From the NCBI GenBank assembly GCA_920105625.2, contig OV050031.1:131704514-131768513 (forward strand): DNA of 64,000 nucleotides, read 5' to 3'. Below are positions 23,689-34,043 of the stretch, piece by piece (the stretch's first letter is position 1; every line of letters starts with the position of its first letter). The position numbers and the translations under genes are program-made. The DNA is from Clusia tigrina (taxonomy: Eukaryota > Arthropoda > Insecta > Diptera > Clusiidae). The notes under the pieces are model-generated. The model ran no database searches. It was given only the letters and a program-made list of their open reading frames with translations, and was not told the origin of the DNA.

Positions 23689-24420
23689 TTAGTCTTTAAA
23701 CAAAGAACTAGCTCGTTTACCGTCGCTTGCCTCATTAAGCATAATCCGCATGAATTCGTCGTAATCTTTTTGATGATTTTTATCTTTTCCTTTAACTCTT
23801 TGATACTTTTGGCTTGGTATAAGACTGTTTTGTTTTACCTTGAGTCCGGCATCCCTCCACAAAGTAATCCAACAGAATTGATTCATCTAAACGAAACTTT
23901 TTTCCTTGTTCTATCAATGCATACAAAAATTCTAAAGATGTCTCAATAGATCATTTTTGTCGATTGCTCAATATTCTGAGCACCTCTTCTAGATATAAGC
24001 TGACCCCGAATTCTGTAATAAGAGCCGCTTTCAATTTATTCCCGTTTATCAAGCCTACTTGGGCTTCTAACGAACGACTTCGCTGCCCCTCTGAACAGCT
24101 GTTTAGCGTAAATAAACTAGTGAGCCTCGGTCCACCCTACAGTTTCTGCATTTTCCTCGAATTGCTCCACCCACTGATTAACATCAAAATTGTCTGTTCC
24201 ATTAAATAACGCCAAACTGTCTTGAATATGTATAAAAGTAAAATGGGGTCCAGCAACTGGCCTAGACCTGACATAGATCGCTTCCCTCGTGACTGACTCA
24301 AATAATTTTTTTTTCCTCTTCTTCATCATGGTTCAGTAACTTGTAATGGTTGAGAAGTCTTTCCCTCAGATCTTTCTTCCGTCCGTCCAGTGGTAACTCT
24401 AGCTCCATAAGTTTCGTATT
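23689..24420 (-). pseudogene. gag: Ty3/gypsy gag (Mdg3-like), degraded
   Basis: Minus-strand frames show a SAP-like opening (LPLDGRKKDLRERLL, about 24395-24345) and the Gag core DSLALFNGTDNFDVNQWVEQ followed by a FEENAETVGW block (24225-24135). A C-terminal half lies in a shifted frame (ALIEQGKKFRLDESILLDYF, near 23920-23860). The primer site and LTR lie upstream at 25121-25208. The LTR start word TGTAGG is shared with the right-edge element (61200-64000), which may belong to the same family. Confidence 0.6.
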
Positions 24421-25120
24421 CTATAACATTACTATTATATCATATTCAAAATTTTCCGTGCATCCATTTTTAAGAAGCTTTTGTCAAATGTCAATTTAAT
24501 ATATATGTATATAATAAATTTCAAAATTTGTTATAAATATACTTTCCTAATCACAAATTATTTTAAAATGAATTTCTTTTACATATATCAAAGATTTAAA
24601 TGTTCCTTCGAAACTTATTTCTACTTGGACTTATCTTTTTCCTGCTCTTCTTCTACTTTCCTTCGAATTGGCTCTTGTCACCTGGGCTTTTTCACTCGCT
24701 TCATGTCGCGAGCAACGCTCACTAAACGCACAATTTAAAAATTTGTCCCTCGAGCCGTATCGCTCTCGTTGCTTGGTAACTTCCGACTTTAAAACAAAAC
24801 CAAAGCAGCGCACAAACAATCACACCACATACGAGTACATATGTTTCGTAAACTCTTAAGCTTCACAGAATTCTATGCTATCTTTCCATTCAATTGAACT
24901 GAATTGTTTGTATGAATCAGTGCTTCTTCAAATAATTAATTTTATCTCTTTTCTATGGCTATCTCTCACTTTCTCTCCTTCGTTCGTTTCCATTTCATTT
25001 TATTGCATTTTGTTTCTTTTTCCAAGCAAAACGACGTTTTCAAAATAAAAACTGCACCTTGAATGTTCTGCGCGCTTGTACAGTTTCACGTCATTATCAA
25101 ACTGATTCACATATCCACAC
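24421..25120 (-). other. Leader region of the Ty3/gypsy element, no intact gene
   Basis: This ~700-bp stretch lies between the primer site and the recognisable gag start. A short minus-strand frame (24819-24631) is rich in charged residues and may be the worn gag N-terminus. Nothing else seen. Confidence 0.4.
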
Positions 25121-25138
25121 GTCCCAGTTGAGCCCCCA
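25121..25138 (-). other. Primer-binding site next to LTR end
   Basis: On the minus strand TGGGGGCTCAACTGGGAC follows the LTR end CCTACA after a 3-base spacer. This is a typical position, and the TGGGGGCTC core is the usual primer-site form. Confidence 0.6.
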
Positions 25139-25141
25139 CTT

Positions 25142-25208
25142 TGTAGGTTTTGGTAATGAGATGCACACAAACATTGTAGTTTATTTAATAGTTTAATAGT
25201 TCAATGTA
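25142..25208 (-). repeat. LTR remnant of Ty3/gypsy element, cut by LINE J2
   Basis: It begins (plus strand) TGTAGG, that is CCTACA on the element strand. After 67 bp it is interrupted by the jockey LINE; sequence resumes at 29914. The other LTR border is unclear. Confidence 0.45.
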
Positions 25209-25381
25209 GTCCAGCTCATAGTCATTTAACAATTTAAAGTTTAATTTAAAAAAAAAATATTGAAAGTTGTGAACGCTCCGCAAAAATTAATTCTTCAATA
25301 CAAATTCATTAAGTTAAAGTAACTTAAGTTGGGACACATCTTTTAAAATAGAATAAAATAAGAACAAATCACAAATTTATA

Positions 25382-27045
25382 ATGAGTGTGGCTGATACAC
25401 TTAAACAAAAAACAGCAACAAAAAGAAACGCATATTTTTCTTTCGTCTCAAACGAAAACAACGGCAACTCCAAATTGCCGGTCGAAATGACAGAGAGCAG
25501 AGCACAATCTTGCTCTCCCGCTCTACTAGGTGCCAGCAATTCCCTATCTTGGAGTGTCCAATGCGCGACTCCCACTATGGAGTTTTATCCACCAGTTACT
25601 ACTTCAGCAACCACAATAACAACTCAAAGCTCCTCTACCACAACTGTAACACCGGTGACTGCGACGGTAACGATTAGTCGCAACTCACCAACAATGGCAA
25701 TCGGAACAACACCAATTTCATCAGCAACAACAAACACGCAAGTACAAAATATAAATATTAAAACCAGTAATAAAATTACCGAAAATAAAAACACAAAACG
25801 AAACCTCGAAAAACAATCGTCAAACAAGTTAAATGAACAAAATACTAGTAACAAAAGACCGAAAAATAAAATGTTCAACACAACACAAACATCACTCCAA
25901 AAATATTGGCTGAGCAAGCCTATCACTCCAAACACAACAGACAGATTCGAACTGTTAGCAGTAAATGACAAAACGGATTCTGAAGACAACAGTTAAGAAC
26001 AAAACAACAGTGGGACAAATGCGAACATTAATATACAAAAACCATTGCGCAACGTTTACAAAAACCGCCTCCTATATATGTTCAGAATGTTGAAAATATA
26101 AAAGCCTTATCTGAAGCACTAAATTCCATGCCAAATATATTGTACGAAATGAAAATTCTAAGCAAGAACGAAATAAAAATTCAACCAAAAGAATCCACAC
26201 ACTACACAAAAGTAATTGAATTATTAAAGCAAAAAGGGACAAAGTATTACACATTTCGACCAAAAGATGAGCGAGGCATTAGAGTGGCATTACGAAATAT
26301 GCACCATTCAACCGACACAGAAGACATTAAAAACGAATTAGCCGAACTAGGCCATGAAGTGACAAATATCCATAACATCCAAATAGCTAATGGTGCCAAA
26401 ATAAAACAACCACTTTCACTATTTTCCATTGAATTGAAAATAAAAGATAACAATAAAGGCATATACGACATTACTCACCTCCGACAATGCAAAATTAGCT
26501 TTGAGCCACCCCAACAAAAGAGAACAATTCCCCAATGCACAAATTGCTAAAAGTACGGCCACACAAAAAACTACTGCCAGATAGACCCGGTGTGTGTCAA
26601 ATGTGCTGGAAAACACAAGACAAACATGTGCACAATTAAAATCGACGCTGATAGAGTAAATATCAAATGCGTACATTGCGGTGAAAACCACACGGCAAAC
26701 TACAGAAGATGTGCGATATATAAAGCTCTACAAGTCCAGAGATACCCTACATTTCGCAAGAAAGAAACAAATGAACAAATCAACATTGAAACAAACCAAA
26801 AAAATCAAAATACTAAAATAAATGGCCAGAAAATCATCTCTGGTATTTCATACGCTCAAGCTGCACAAATGGAAACAATATCACAGGAGCCAAATCAAAT
26901 AAAAAGCAACAGCACATATGAAATAATATCAAACAATGACGATCTATCCGAATTAAAAACAATGATGAAACAACTAATAAATCAAATGACCAGTATGATA
27001 AACATAGTAACTATGCTTGTATGCAAAATAGATGTAAGTAAATAA
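25382..27045 (+). pseudogene. Jockey ORF1 (RNA-binding, three CCHC knuckles)
   Basis: From ATG 25382 the frame is open for 204 codons to TAA at 25994-25996. After a frameshift it resumes at about 26075 and runs to 27045, with one more stop at 26548-26550. The second half has an RRM-like region (about 26270-26480) and three zinc knuckles: CTNCxKYGHTKNYC, CVKCAGKHKTNMC and CVHCGENHTANYRRC (26536-26715). The first half is rich in Thr, Ser and Asn and probably disordered. ORF1 of jockey elements binds element RNA. Restoring function would need at least three changes. Confidence 0.85.
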
Positions 27046-27057
27046 TGCGCAGTAAAT

Positions 27058-29591
27058 AAAATAAATTTGGCAATATGGAATGCAAATGGACTGTCGCGCC
27101 ATGAACTAGAACTAAAGACTTTCCTAATAAATAATTCAATAGATGTGTTAATCTCGGAAACACATGCTACAGACAAAACATATGTTAAATTCCCTAACTT
27201 TGACATCCATTACACAAATAATCCTGACAACAAATCTCACGGTGGAACGGCGATCTTTATAAAAAAAAATATGAATTACATTGAACTTGACGCATACAAA
27301 AAAGAAAACCTTCAAGCAACCACAATAGCACTAAAAGACTCGAATGGACAAATCGTAGTATCTGCTGTCTATTGTCCACCAAAATATAACAACACAAAAG
27401 AACAATATCTAGACTATTTAAAAAAACTGGGGAATCGCTATTTAGCCGGAGGTGACTATAACGCTAAAAATGTTTTATGGGGATCACGGTTGACAAACGC
27501 AAAAGGACGCGAGCTACTTAAAGCTATACGATAGAGTAATGGTCGCTTCATTAGCACTGGTGAACCAACATATTGGCCAACAGATACAAAAAAACAACCA
27601 GATTTAATAGACTTCTGCATCACAAAAAATATTCTTCATAAACAGCTGACTATTAAATCATGTTTAGAAATATCCTCAGACCACTCGCCAATCCTAATGA
27701 CATTACTAGGATCAATAGAGGCAAGACTTTTCTCAGGCATCTATAACAATAAAACTGACTGGAATAATTTTCATCTAGCACTGGAAAAACAACTAAAAAT
27801 AGATATACGATTAAAAACAAAAAATTAAATCATTCAGCAATCGCATACTTCAATGATAGCGACATCGAAACAATCACAGCTTCAACACCAAAGCTAACGT
27901 TAGCAAATACGGACACTACACCAGCGTTCATCAAGGGAAAAATTAAATGGAAAAGGAAGCTCCGGAAAACATGGCAAATCACTAGGAATCCGGAAGATAA
28001 ACGCAACCTAAACAAAACAACAAATGAATTAAAAATTTTACTTCAGAGAAAAGGAACTAGAAAAACATATGCTGACCTTGGGAACGACCACATCAACAAA
28101 TTACTCTCTTTGGAAGGCTACGAAAAAACTCACTGGTGCAATAATACACAAACCTCCTATCAAAACACAAACCGGTACAAGGGCGAAAACAAGTAAAGAC
28201 AAAGCCAACACACTGGCCAAACATTTCCTTGAAATATTTACAAGGGAAATGGACAATCAAACCACTCATCTTGACAATGTAATAAATATCCCGAAATCCA
28301 AAACAAAAACGACGTCAGTGGCAGAAATCAAAAACAAAATTAAAAAATTAAAAGACAAAAAGGCGCCAGGATATGATCTGATAAGCGGGAAAATGCTAAA
28401 AGAAATGCCTGATATAGCTATAATATATATCCGAAATATATTTAACTGCATGCTAGAAACTAAATATTTTTCTCGCTTATGGAAAGTTGCACAGATAACA
28501 GCCATCAGCAAGCCAGGAAAAGATGCCACCAAAACAACTTCTTACCGACCTATCAGTCTATTGCCAATACTATCGAAAGTATTTGAAAGGATACTACAGG
28601 ACAGATTAGAGCCAATCTTAACAACAAAAAATTTAATACCCAGCCATCAGTTTGGATTTAGAAGACCACACTCAACTGTGCAACAGGTCCACAGGGTTGT
28701 CAACAAAATCCTTGAAAGTAAAGACAACAAAAAATACTGCGTAGCTGTATACTTGGACATTGCAAAGCATTCGACAAGGTGTGGCACAAAGGACTTCTAT
28801 ATAAACTTAAGCGAATATTTCCACAAAATTATTATGACATTTTAAAGAGCTATATAAGCGAACGACAGTTCTACATAAAATATGACGAGGATTGCTCAGA
28901 CATCCTACCAATGACAGCTGGAGTACCACAAGGCAGCGTATTAGGACCTCTACTATACTTAATATTCACAGCAGATATACTAGTTCCAACGAGAAGCAAT
29001 GCGATGATAGCAACATTCGCAGACGATACAGTTTTAATGGCATCAAATAATGACGAAAAAAAGGCAACAAATACAATCCAAAATATATTGGACAATGTAG
29101 TAGCATGGTGTGACTTATGGGGAATAGAGATAAATAAAGACAAAACTGTACAAGTTGTATATACAAACAGAAAATCGACAAAATACAGCCTTGCTATTAA
29201 CGGCAAAAAAATAAAAACTCACTCTGCAGCAAAATATCTTGGAATAACCATAGACGAAAAATTGACTTGGAAGCAGCACATCATTAACAAGCGAAACGAT
29301 GCAAAAAATAAGCACCGACAGTTAACCTGGCTACTTGGACGAGCATCTCTCTACAACAAACTAATAATATACAAGACAATAATAGCGCCTATCTGCAAAA
29401 ATGGAATCAAGATATGGGGCACAGCTAGCATATCAAACTTAAATTTAATACAACGAATGCAGTCAAGAATACTACGAACAATTACAATTGCTGAATGGTA
29501 TATCCCGAACGAGGTTATACACCGTGGCCTACACATTGAAACCATCAAGGGCACAATCACAAAATGCACACCAAACATATACACCGACTGA
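27058..29591 (+). pseudogene. Jockey ORF2: endonuclease and reverse transcriptase
   Basis: It begins about 13 bp after ORF1 with INLAIWNANGL, the usual start of the endonuclease. SETH, GGDYNAKN and SSDHSP blocks (27160-27690) are its catalytic core. The RT domain has YRPISLLPILSK, HQFGFR, AGVPQGSVLGPLLY and TFADDTVL (28540-29035). ORF2 nicks DNA and copies the RNA in place. There is a stop at 27532-27534. Frameshifts occur near 27820, 28060 and 28780, where the first RT aspartate block is disturbed. Intact length would be about 840 codons, near normal. Confidence 0.88.
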
Positions 29592-29913
29592 GAGGCCATA
29601 AAAACCTGGAACTGCATAGCGCAGCAGACACGGAGGTTGCAACTCCAAGAATATTGAAGCGAATTACCCCTGCAGAACTTACAGGAAGGTTTAAAAAAAT
29701 AAATACATAACAATAACAAAATAAATAATTAATTATATACATAAATAATATTATGGATAAATAGAGAAAATTTAATAAACAAATAAATAAAAGAAGTTCT
29801 TTTGGCATTGGCAAAAAGAGCATATTATTGATTAATATTATTGTTATAGATTGTAATATGCGAGTATAGAGGAAGAAATAAAATAAAAAATAAAAAATAT
29901 AAAATTCAATGTA

Positions 29914-30238
29914 ACGTAGCTTCTAGTTCATGTACCAGTTTTCAGTTTAATTCAGTGTAATTCAAATTAATTTTATTTACATGTTTAAGCATTTAATACA
30001 GTTAGACTTAATCTAAGCAGTTTAATATTTACATTTGGATTATATTTACATTTGATTAAATCATTCTGGAGTATTTTAGATACATGTGCAAGCATTTAGT
30101 ACAGTTTAACTTAATTTAAACAGTCTCATATTCACTTAGGAGTTAGAGCGACCACTTTGTAGGTTTCAGTCGTTAGTGCGAACGACTCTGTCGCGATCAC
30201 TCCAGTAAATGTGTGGTGTGCCCGCTACAATTCCTACA
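29914..30238 (-). repeat. Second PBS-LTR junction and short LTR-like block
   Basis: On the minus strand TGGTCGCTCTAACTCCTA (30154-30137) follows CTT spacing and an LTR-like block that begins TGTAGG (30158) and ends CCTACA (30238), 81 bp. This repeats the arrangement at 25121-25147. The stretch 29914-30136 has two diverged direct units (ACATGTTTAAGCATTTAATA near 29978 and ACATGTGCAAGCATTTAGTA near 30082). Confidence 0.45.
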
Positions 30239-30448
30239 CATAGAGTGCTTGCTACAATTCCTACGTATATATATTGGTACCCGCTGTTGCAAAAAAATTT
30301 TAACCGCTTATGTCAACCAAAGTCGAAATTGAGTTTAAAAAACTTTTTTTCCCGTTACAGAATGCTTCTTATGCGGCCCATAGACGATACATCATGATCA
30401 TACTCATATTTAATAGTATGTGTGAAAAAGAGAGAAAATATGCATGTA

Positions 30449-31389
30449 CGAGGAGTGATCAAAAAATAACCGTTATTTTCACCTTTTCGTGAGTTACGTA
30501 TGTTCGATGTTCGCATTTTTTTTCTGTTATGTTGGTACACATGTCTGTTATATATGTTGGCAATACCAACCATTTTGGATTGTTAGTTTGTTTTTGACAG
30601 ATAAAAAGGTTAGTCGTGTTTTGGTTTGCTCTTCGATTTTGTACTATTCGAAAAAATGGATCAAAGAAACTGTATTCAGTTTTGTGTAAAAAATGAAATT
30701 AAATGCGCAAGGACATTTGAAATGTTGACTGTGGCTTTTGGCGAGTCTGCAATGAGCAGAACACAAGTTCAATTGTGGTATAACCGGTTTAAGGAAGGCC
30801 GAGAAGATGTCAATGACGATGCTCGTCCTGGTCGCCCGAGCTCGTCAACAGCCGATGAAACAGTGAAGAAAATGATTTTGGATAATCGTCGAATCACTAT
30901 CAGAAAGGTTGCTGATGATGTTGGCATATCGTTCGGCTCATGCCAAGCAATTTTTACGGATGTTTTAGGCATGAAACGTGCGGCAGCGAAGATTGTTCCA
31001 AAATTGCTAAATTTTGAGCAAAAACAACGTCGCATGGACATCGCTCAGGAGCTGTTTTTGGCCAAAAACAAAACCGTTATCATGCCTCAACCACCGTATT
31101 CACCGGACTTGGCCCCCGCTGACTTTCTCCTCTTTCCAAAACTGAAGACACCGATGAAAGGAAAGCGTTTTGCTACGATTGAGGAGATAAAAGAAAAATC
31201 GAAACAGGAGCTGTTGGCGACACCAAAAAAAAGCGTTTCAAAAGTGTTTCGAGGATTGGAAAAAACGCTGGCATAAGTGTATTATATCTGAGGGGAATTA
31301 CTTTGAAGGGGACAAGACAGTTGTTCATGAATAAATAAATACTTTATTTTTTGATCACACAATAACGGTTATTTTTTGATCACACCTCG
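30449..31389 (+). mobile_element. Mariner transposon, internally deleted (941 bp)
   Basis: The terminal inverted repeats begin CGAGGAGTGATCAAAAAATA and end with the inverse of CGAGGTGTGATCAAAAAATA. The element is flanked by TA (30447-30448, 31390-31391). It is nested in the inverted-repeat transposon. A truncated relative is at 45312-45507. Confidence 0.9.
30656..31276 (+). pseudogene. Mariner transposase lacking most of the catalytic domain
   Basis: ATG 30656 (MDQRNCIQFCVKNEIK) opens a frame with the paired helix-turn-helix DNA-binding region and a GRPS linker (about residues 1-110). It then passes from MDIAQE directly to LFLAKNKTV (about 31050-31062) and YSPDLAPADFLLFPKL. The segment with the first two catalytic aspartates is deleted in frame, leaving only the third. 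A frameshift in an A-run near 31225 changes the C-terminus; the old frame would run on to about 31334. It may bind the terminal repeats but cannot cut. Confidence 0.85.
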
Positions 31390-31844
31390 TATGTGTCACA
31401 CAGACTGATCGTCGAAAATCTAAATCATTTAGATTTTGAGGGGAAATTTTATTACGATGTTGATCATGATCGTCGTTTGTGGGCAATTTACATGCAAATT
31501 TGGCTCATTTGAGTTTGAGTGCCAAATTGTGAAGATGTGTGCGGATAAAATAATAAAAATGCGTTTCTGCTGGAGTCCCTTGAATGCTATTGTACTATTT
31601 CGTTTGTACCTTTCTTTCATTCAAAATCGTTTTTGAATTTTTTTTACAATTTTTCCTTGCACAGTACAAGCGCTAGCGCACACAAAACTTCGTCATCCGA
31701 CAGAGACATGACAACCTCACTCAACGATGACTACGAAAAAATGATGATCTTCGTTTTTGGTCACTCGTCTGTGGAGGAGCTTCATTCAACACGTACACGA
31801 ATGAGTATGATCATGATGTATCGTCTATTGGCCGCATTACTATA

Positions 31845-32100
31845 ATGTAATATATATGTGTGATCGGGCTGTGTCGCCATGTAATATATGTTATATGATT
31901 GGCAGGATTTCCGTGTAATATATGTATGTAGTCAGGATCGCCATGTAATATATGAATATAGTGCTGTATCGTGTTAGAATATATACGAGTATGTTGGCGG
32001 ATTGCCATAATAATAATGTTCTCTGTTTTGCGAGCAGGCTATAGTATATCGCGTCTGAATATATGGCAGGGTTGCCACGTGATGTATGTTATGATGTGAA
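31845..32100. repeat. Degenerate ~35-bp minisatellite
   Basis: The words GCCATGTAATATATG, TCCGTGTAATATATG, GCCATGTAATATATG and GTGTTAGAATATATA recur at about 31872, 31909, 31941 and 31972, with weaker units to about 32085. Confidence 0.7.
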
Positions 32101-32650
32101 TACGGAAAATACTACAAATATTTTCCGCACATACAACTTATATACAACAAACAATCATCCCCGCTATCCCACAGCCTAAAAAGGTAACCAAAACAAATGT
32201 TTTGTTATACTCGTATGCTGTATTTGTTAGTGCGTTTAGCGTGGTAGGTGGTTACCTTCTTAAGCTGCGTAAATACGCACAGACGATTGGAATAATAAGC
32301 GTAAATGTTTTAACGAGCAGAGAAACGTAAAGTGTTATATTAATCAGAACGACGGCCTAATAACACAGGCAGGCATAATTACATCAAAAGGGATAAGTGC
32401 AGCTATAAGAAAATAAACGAATCTACAGACAGCAAACACTCAAGATTAATTCACCAATCGATTAACAACAAGAACACTAGAGCGACCAAAGGCGGAATAC
32501 AGAGATAGACGAGAGAGCAACATACCCACGCCAACCGACAGCAAATATAAAGCAGTAAGCAGGCGGAGTACAAATGAATATTTACAACAACAAAAATACG
32601 ACAACAACCAGACTAAAACCAACGGCAGCGGTCAGGCCGCACTGACTGCA
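32100..32650 (-). repeat. Repeat family R-A, copy 2 (inverted relative to copy 1)
   Basis: In reverse complement it repeats landmarks of 1-850 in order: CGCCTTTGGTCGCT, TTATTAGGCCGTCG, CGTCTGTGCGTA. Around 32150-32270 the GGTTACC-containing block is present in both orientations (AAAAAGGTAACC near 32180 and GGTGGTTACCTT near 32250), giving a fold-back structure. It has only one or two units of the tandem array. Confidence 0.7.
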
Positions 32651-32825
32651 GGCCACAGCACTGCTGGACAACTATAGTTATTACAACAAGTAGAAGTGGA
32701 AGGTGGCCCAAGGACAATTGGACAACAACAACAACAAGCACACACAAAGCGGGCCAAGGGAGATTTGACAATACAACGGTGCACCCACAACAACGCGATG
32801 CACTGATCCCGGTGGCAGATTTCGC

Positions 32826-32886
32826 TTTATAAGCAGAGTGGCCCGGGAAGTGAGTTCTCTTTGATCCAGCATCGTTCGACGAGTAG
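32826..32886 (+). promoter_or_regulatory. Possible core promoter (TATA + initiator)
   Basis: TTTATAAGC (TATAA 32828-32832) lies about 30 bp before GTGAGTTCTCTTTG, and a downstream CGACGAG is near 32877. The spacing fits a fly core promoter, as found in LTRs. No transcript can be shown, and similar words arise by chance. Confidence 0.25.
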
Positions 32887-32943
32887 ACAACGCATCAAAT
32901 TTTTAGAAACACCATCAGTGACTACGAGTTGTACTGACACATA

Positions 32944-33094
32944 CAGAGCCAGGAATTTATGCTTCTAATTGACTATCCCTGGGGCACATACGCAACAGAG
33001 ACAGAGCTAGGAGTTTGTGGTTTTAACTGACTCTCCCTGGGACACTTACACTAACTAAACAGAACCAGGAATTTATGGTTTTAACCGACTGGAG
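32944..33094. repeat. 58-bp tandem repeat, ~2.6 units
   Basis: CAGAGCCAGGAATTTATG (32944), CAGAGCTAGGAGTTTGTG (33002) and CAGAACCAGGAATTTATG (33060) start successive units that continue with TTTTAACTGACTCTCCCTGG. Confidence 0.9.
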
Positions 33095-33889
33095 ACTAGC
33101 ATAAACACCGAACATTACCACAAAGAAACAAACCGAGTAGCGTAGTAATATATAACAAAATAATAGTTAATAAGTAACGAAATTAAACAAATGCATTTTA
33201 TAAATCTTACTACGAAAGCGAATACAAATTTCTGTAAGCGACCCTGGAATCCACTGAGTATTTACCCCAGCGTAATTGAGTCGTTACAATGCATACATGG
33301 TTATCATGCAATGGTAAACTTATCTATGATTTCATCACGTGATGGCTGTAAATACATAGAGCATACATGTAGACCCTAGCAAAATGGACTAACTCCCTGT
33401 ACCAAATTTTTTGATCGATAGAGTGTGCCGCTGGCCACACTATTTGTTGTGCTGTTCTCAATAAGCCTAATTGAGAGCACGGGGAAAGAAACAAGTCTAA
33501 TGCAGTTATATTTAAACGTTCAGACTCAATCTGTCTGTATATTTCATGACTAAAGGGGGGGCGGGGGCGGGGCTGAGCTTTTGATGATTAGAGGGAGGCG
33601 GGGGCAGGGCTTTTGATGATAATAGCTGAAGAAATAGTTAGAAGGCAGCAGGCAGCCACAGCCTAGTTGTGTGTGTGTGGTGTGTGTGTGTGTGGGTGTG
33701 TGCGTGTGAATTAGGCACGTAATGAGTTGGTGACATATACATTTTTTAAATGAAATCATTGTATTAAACTTAATCAATACTTTTTTGCTTTGTTAAGACA
33801 CACACACGCAACCATCAAAAGCGATGACATTATTAAATATGTATAAATATATTTTTATATTTTTTTTAATAGTCTACAAGATTGGAATA
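33095..33889. other. Non-coding stretch with G-rich block and (GT)n
   Basis: No gene recognised. A G-run (GGGGGGGCGGGGGCGGGG, 33555-33572) starts a ~40-bp unit that is repeated once in diverged form to about 33620. A GT/TG microsatellite lies at 33666-33708. Confidence 0.6.
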
Positions 33890-34043
33890 ATTTTTTTTTT
33901 CTTATTTATTATTTATTGTGTTTTCAATATAAATTGGACTAACAATAAGTAATCAAATCTTAACTCTAAAACTGTTTATTATTAAGTCCAGCCAATGCTA
34001 GACGAAAAAATATAGTTTCTACGATTGCTTCTGTGAATGTCTT

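Larger units (their letters stand above)
25209..29904 (+). mobile_element. Jockey-clade LINE J2, nearly full length (4.7 kb)
   Basis: It carries ORF1 and ORF2 in order and an A-rich end (AAATAAAAAATAAAAAATAT). It is flanked by the 9-bp direct repeat TTCAATGTA at 25200-25208 and 29905-29913, the target-site duplication. It is inserted in an LTR remnant. Damage is limited to a few stops and frameshifts, so it is one of the youngest elements here. Confidence 0.85.
30372..31836. mobile_element. Short inverted-repeat transposon with TTA duplication, hosting a mariner
   Basis: 36-bp terminal inverted repeats (TGCGGCCCATAGACGATACA... at 30372-30407 and its inverse at 31801-31836) differ at one base. 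TTA flanks both sides (30369-30371, 31837-31839). Without the nested mariner the element is about 520 bp and non-coding. A 3-bp TTA duplication suggests a PIF/Harbinger-type origin, but this is inference. Confidence 0.8.

Noticed and set aside
26419..26691. Minus-strand frames with hydrophobic stretches inside LINE J2 (for example 25624-25989, 26419-26691, 29351-29823)
   Set aside because: They are shadows of the plus-strand jockey ORFs; antisense of Lys/Asn-rich coding sequence reads as Phe/Leu-rich.
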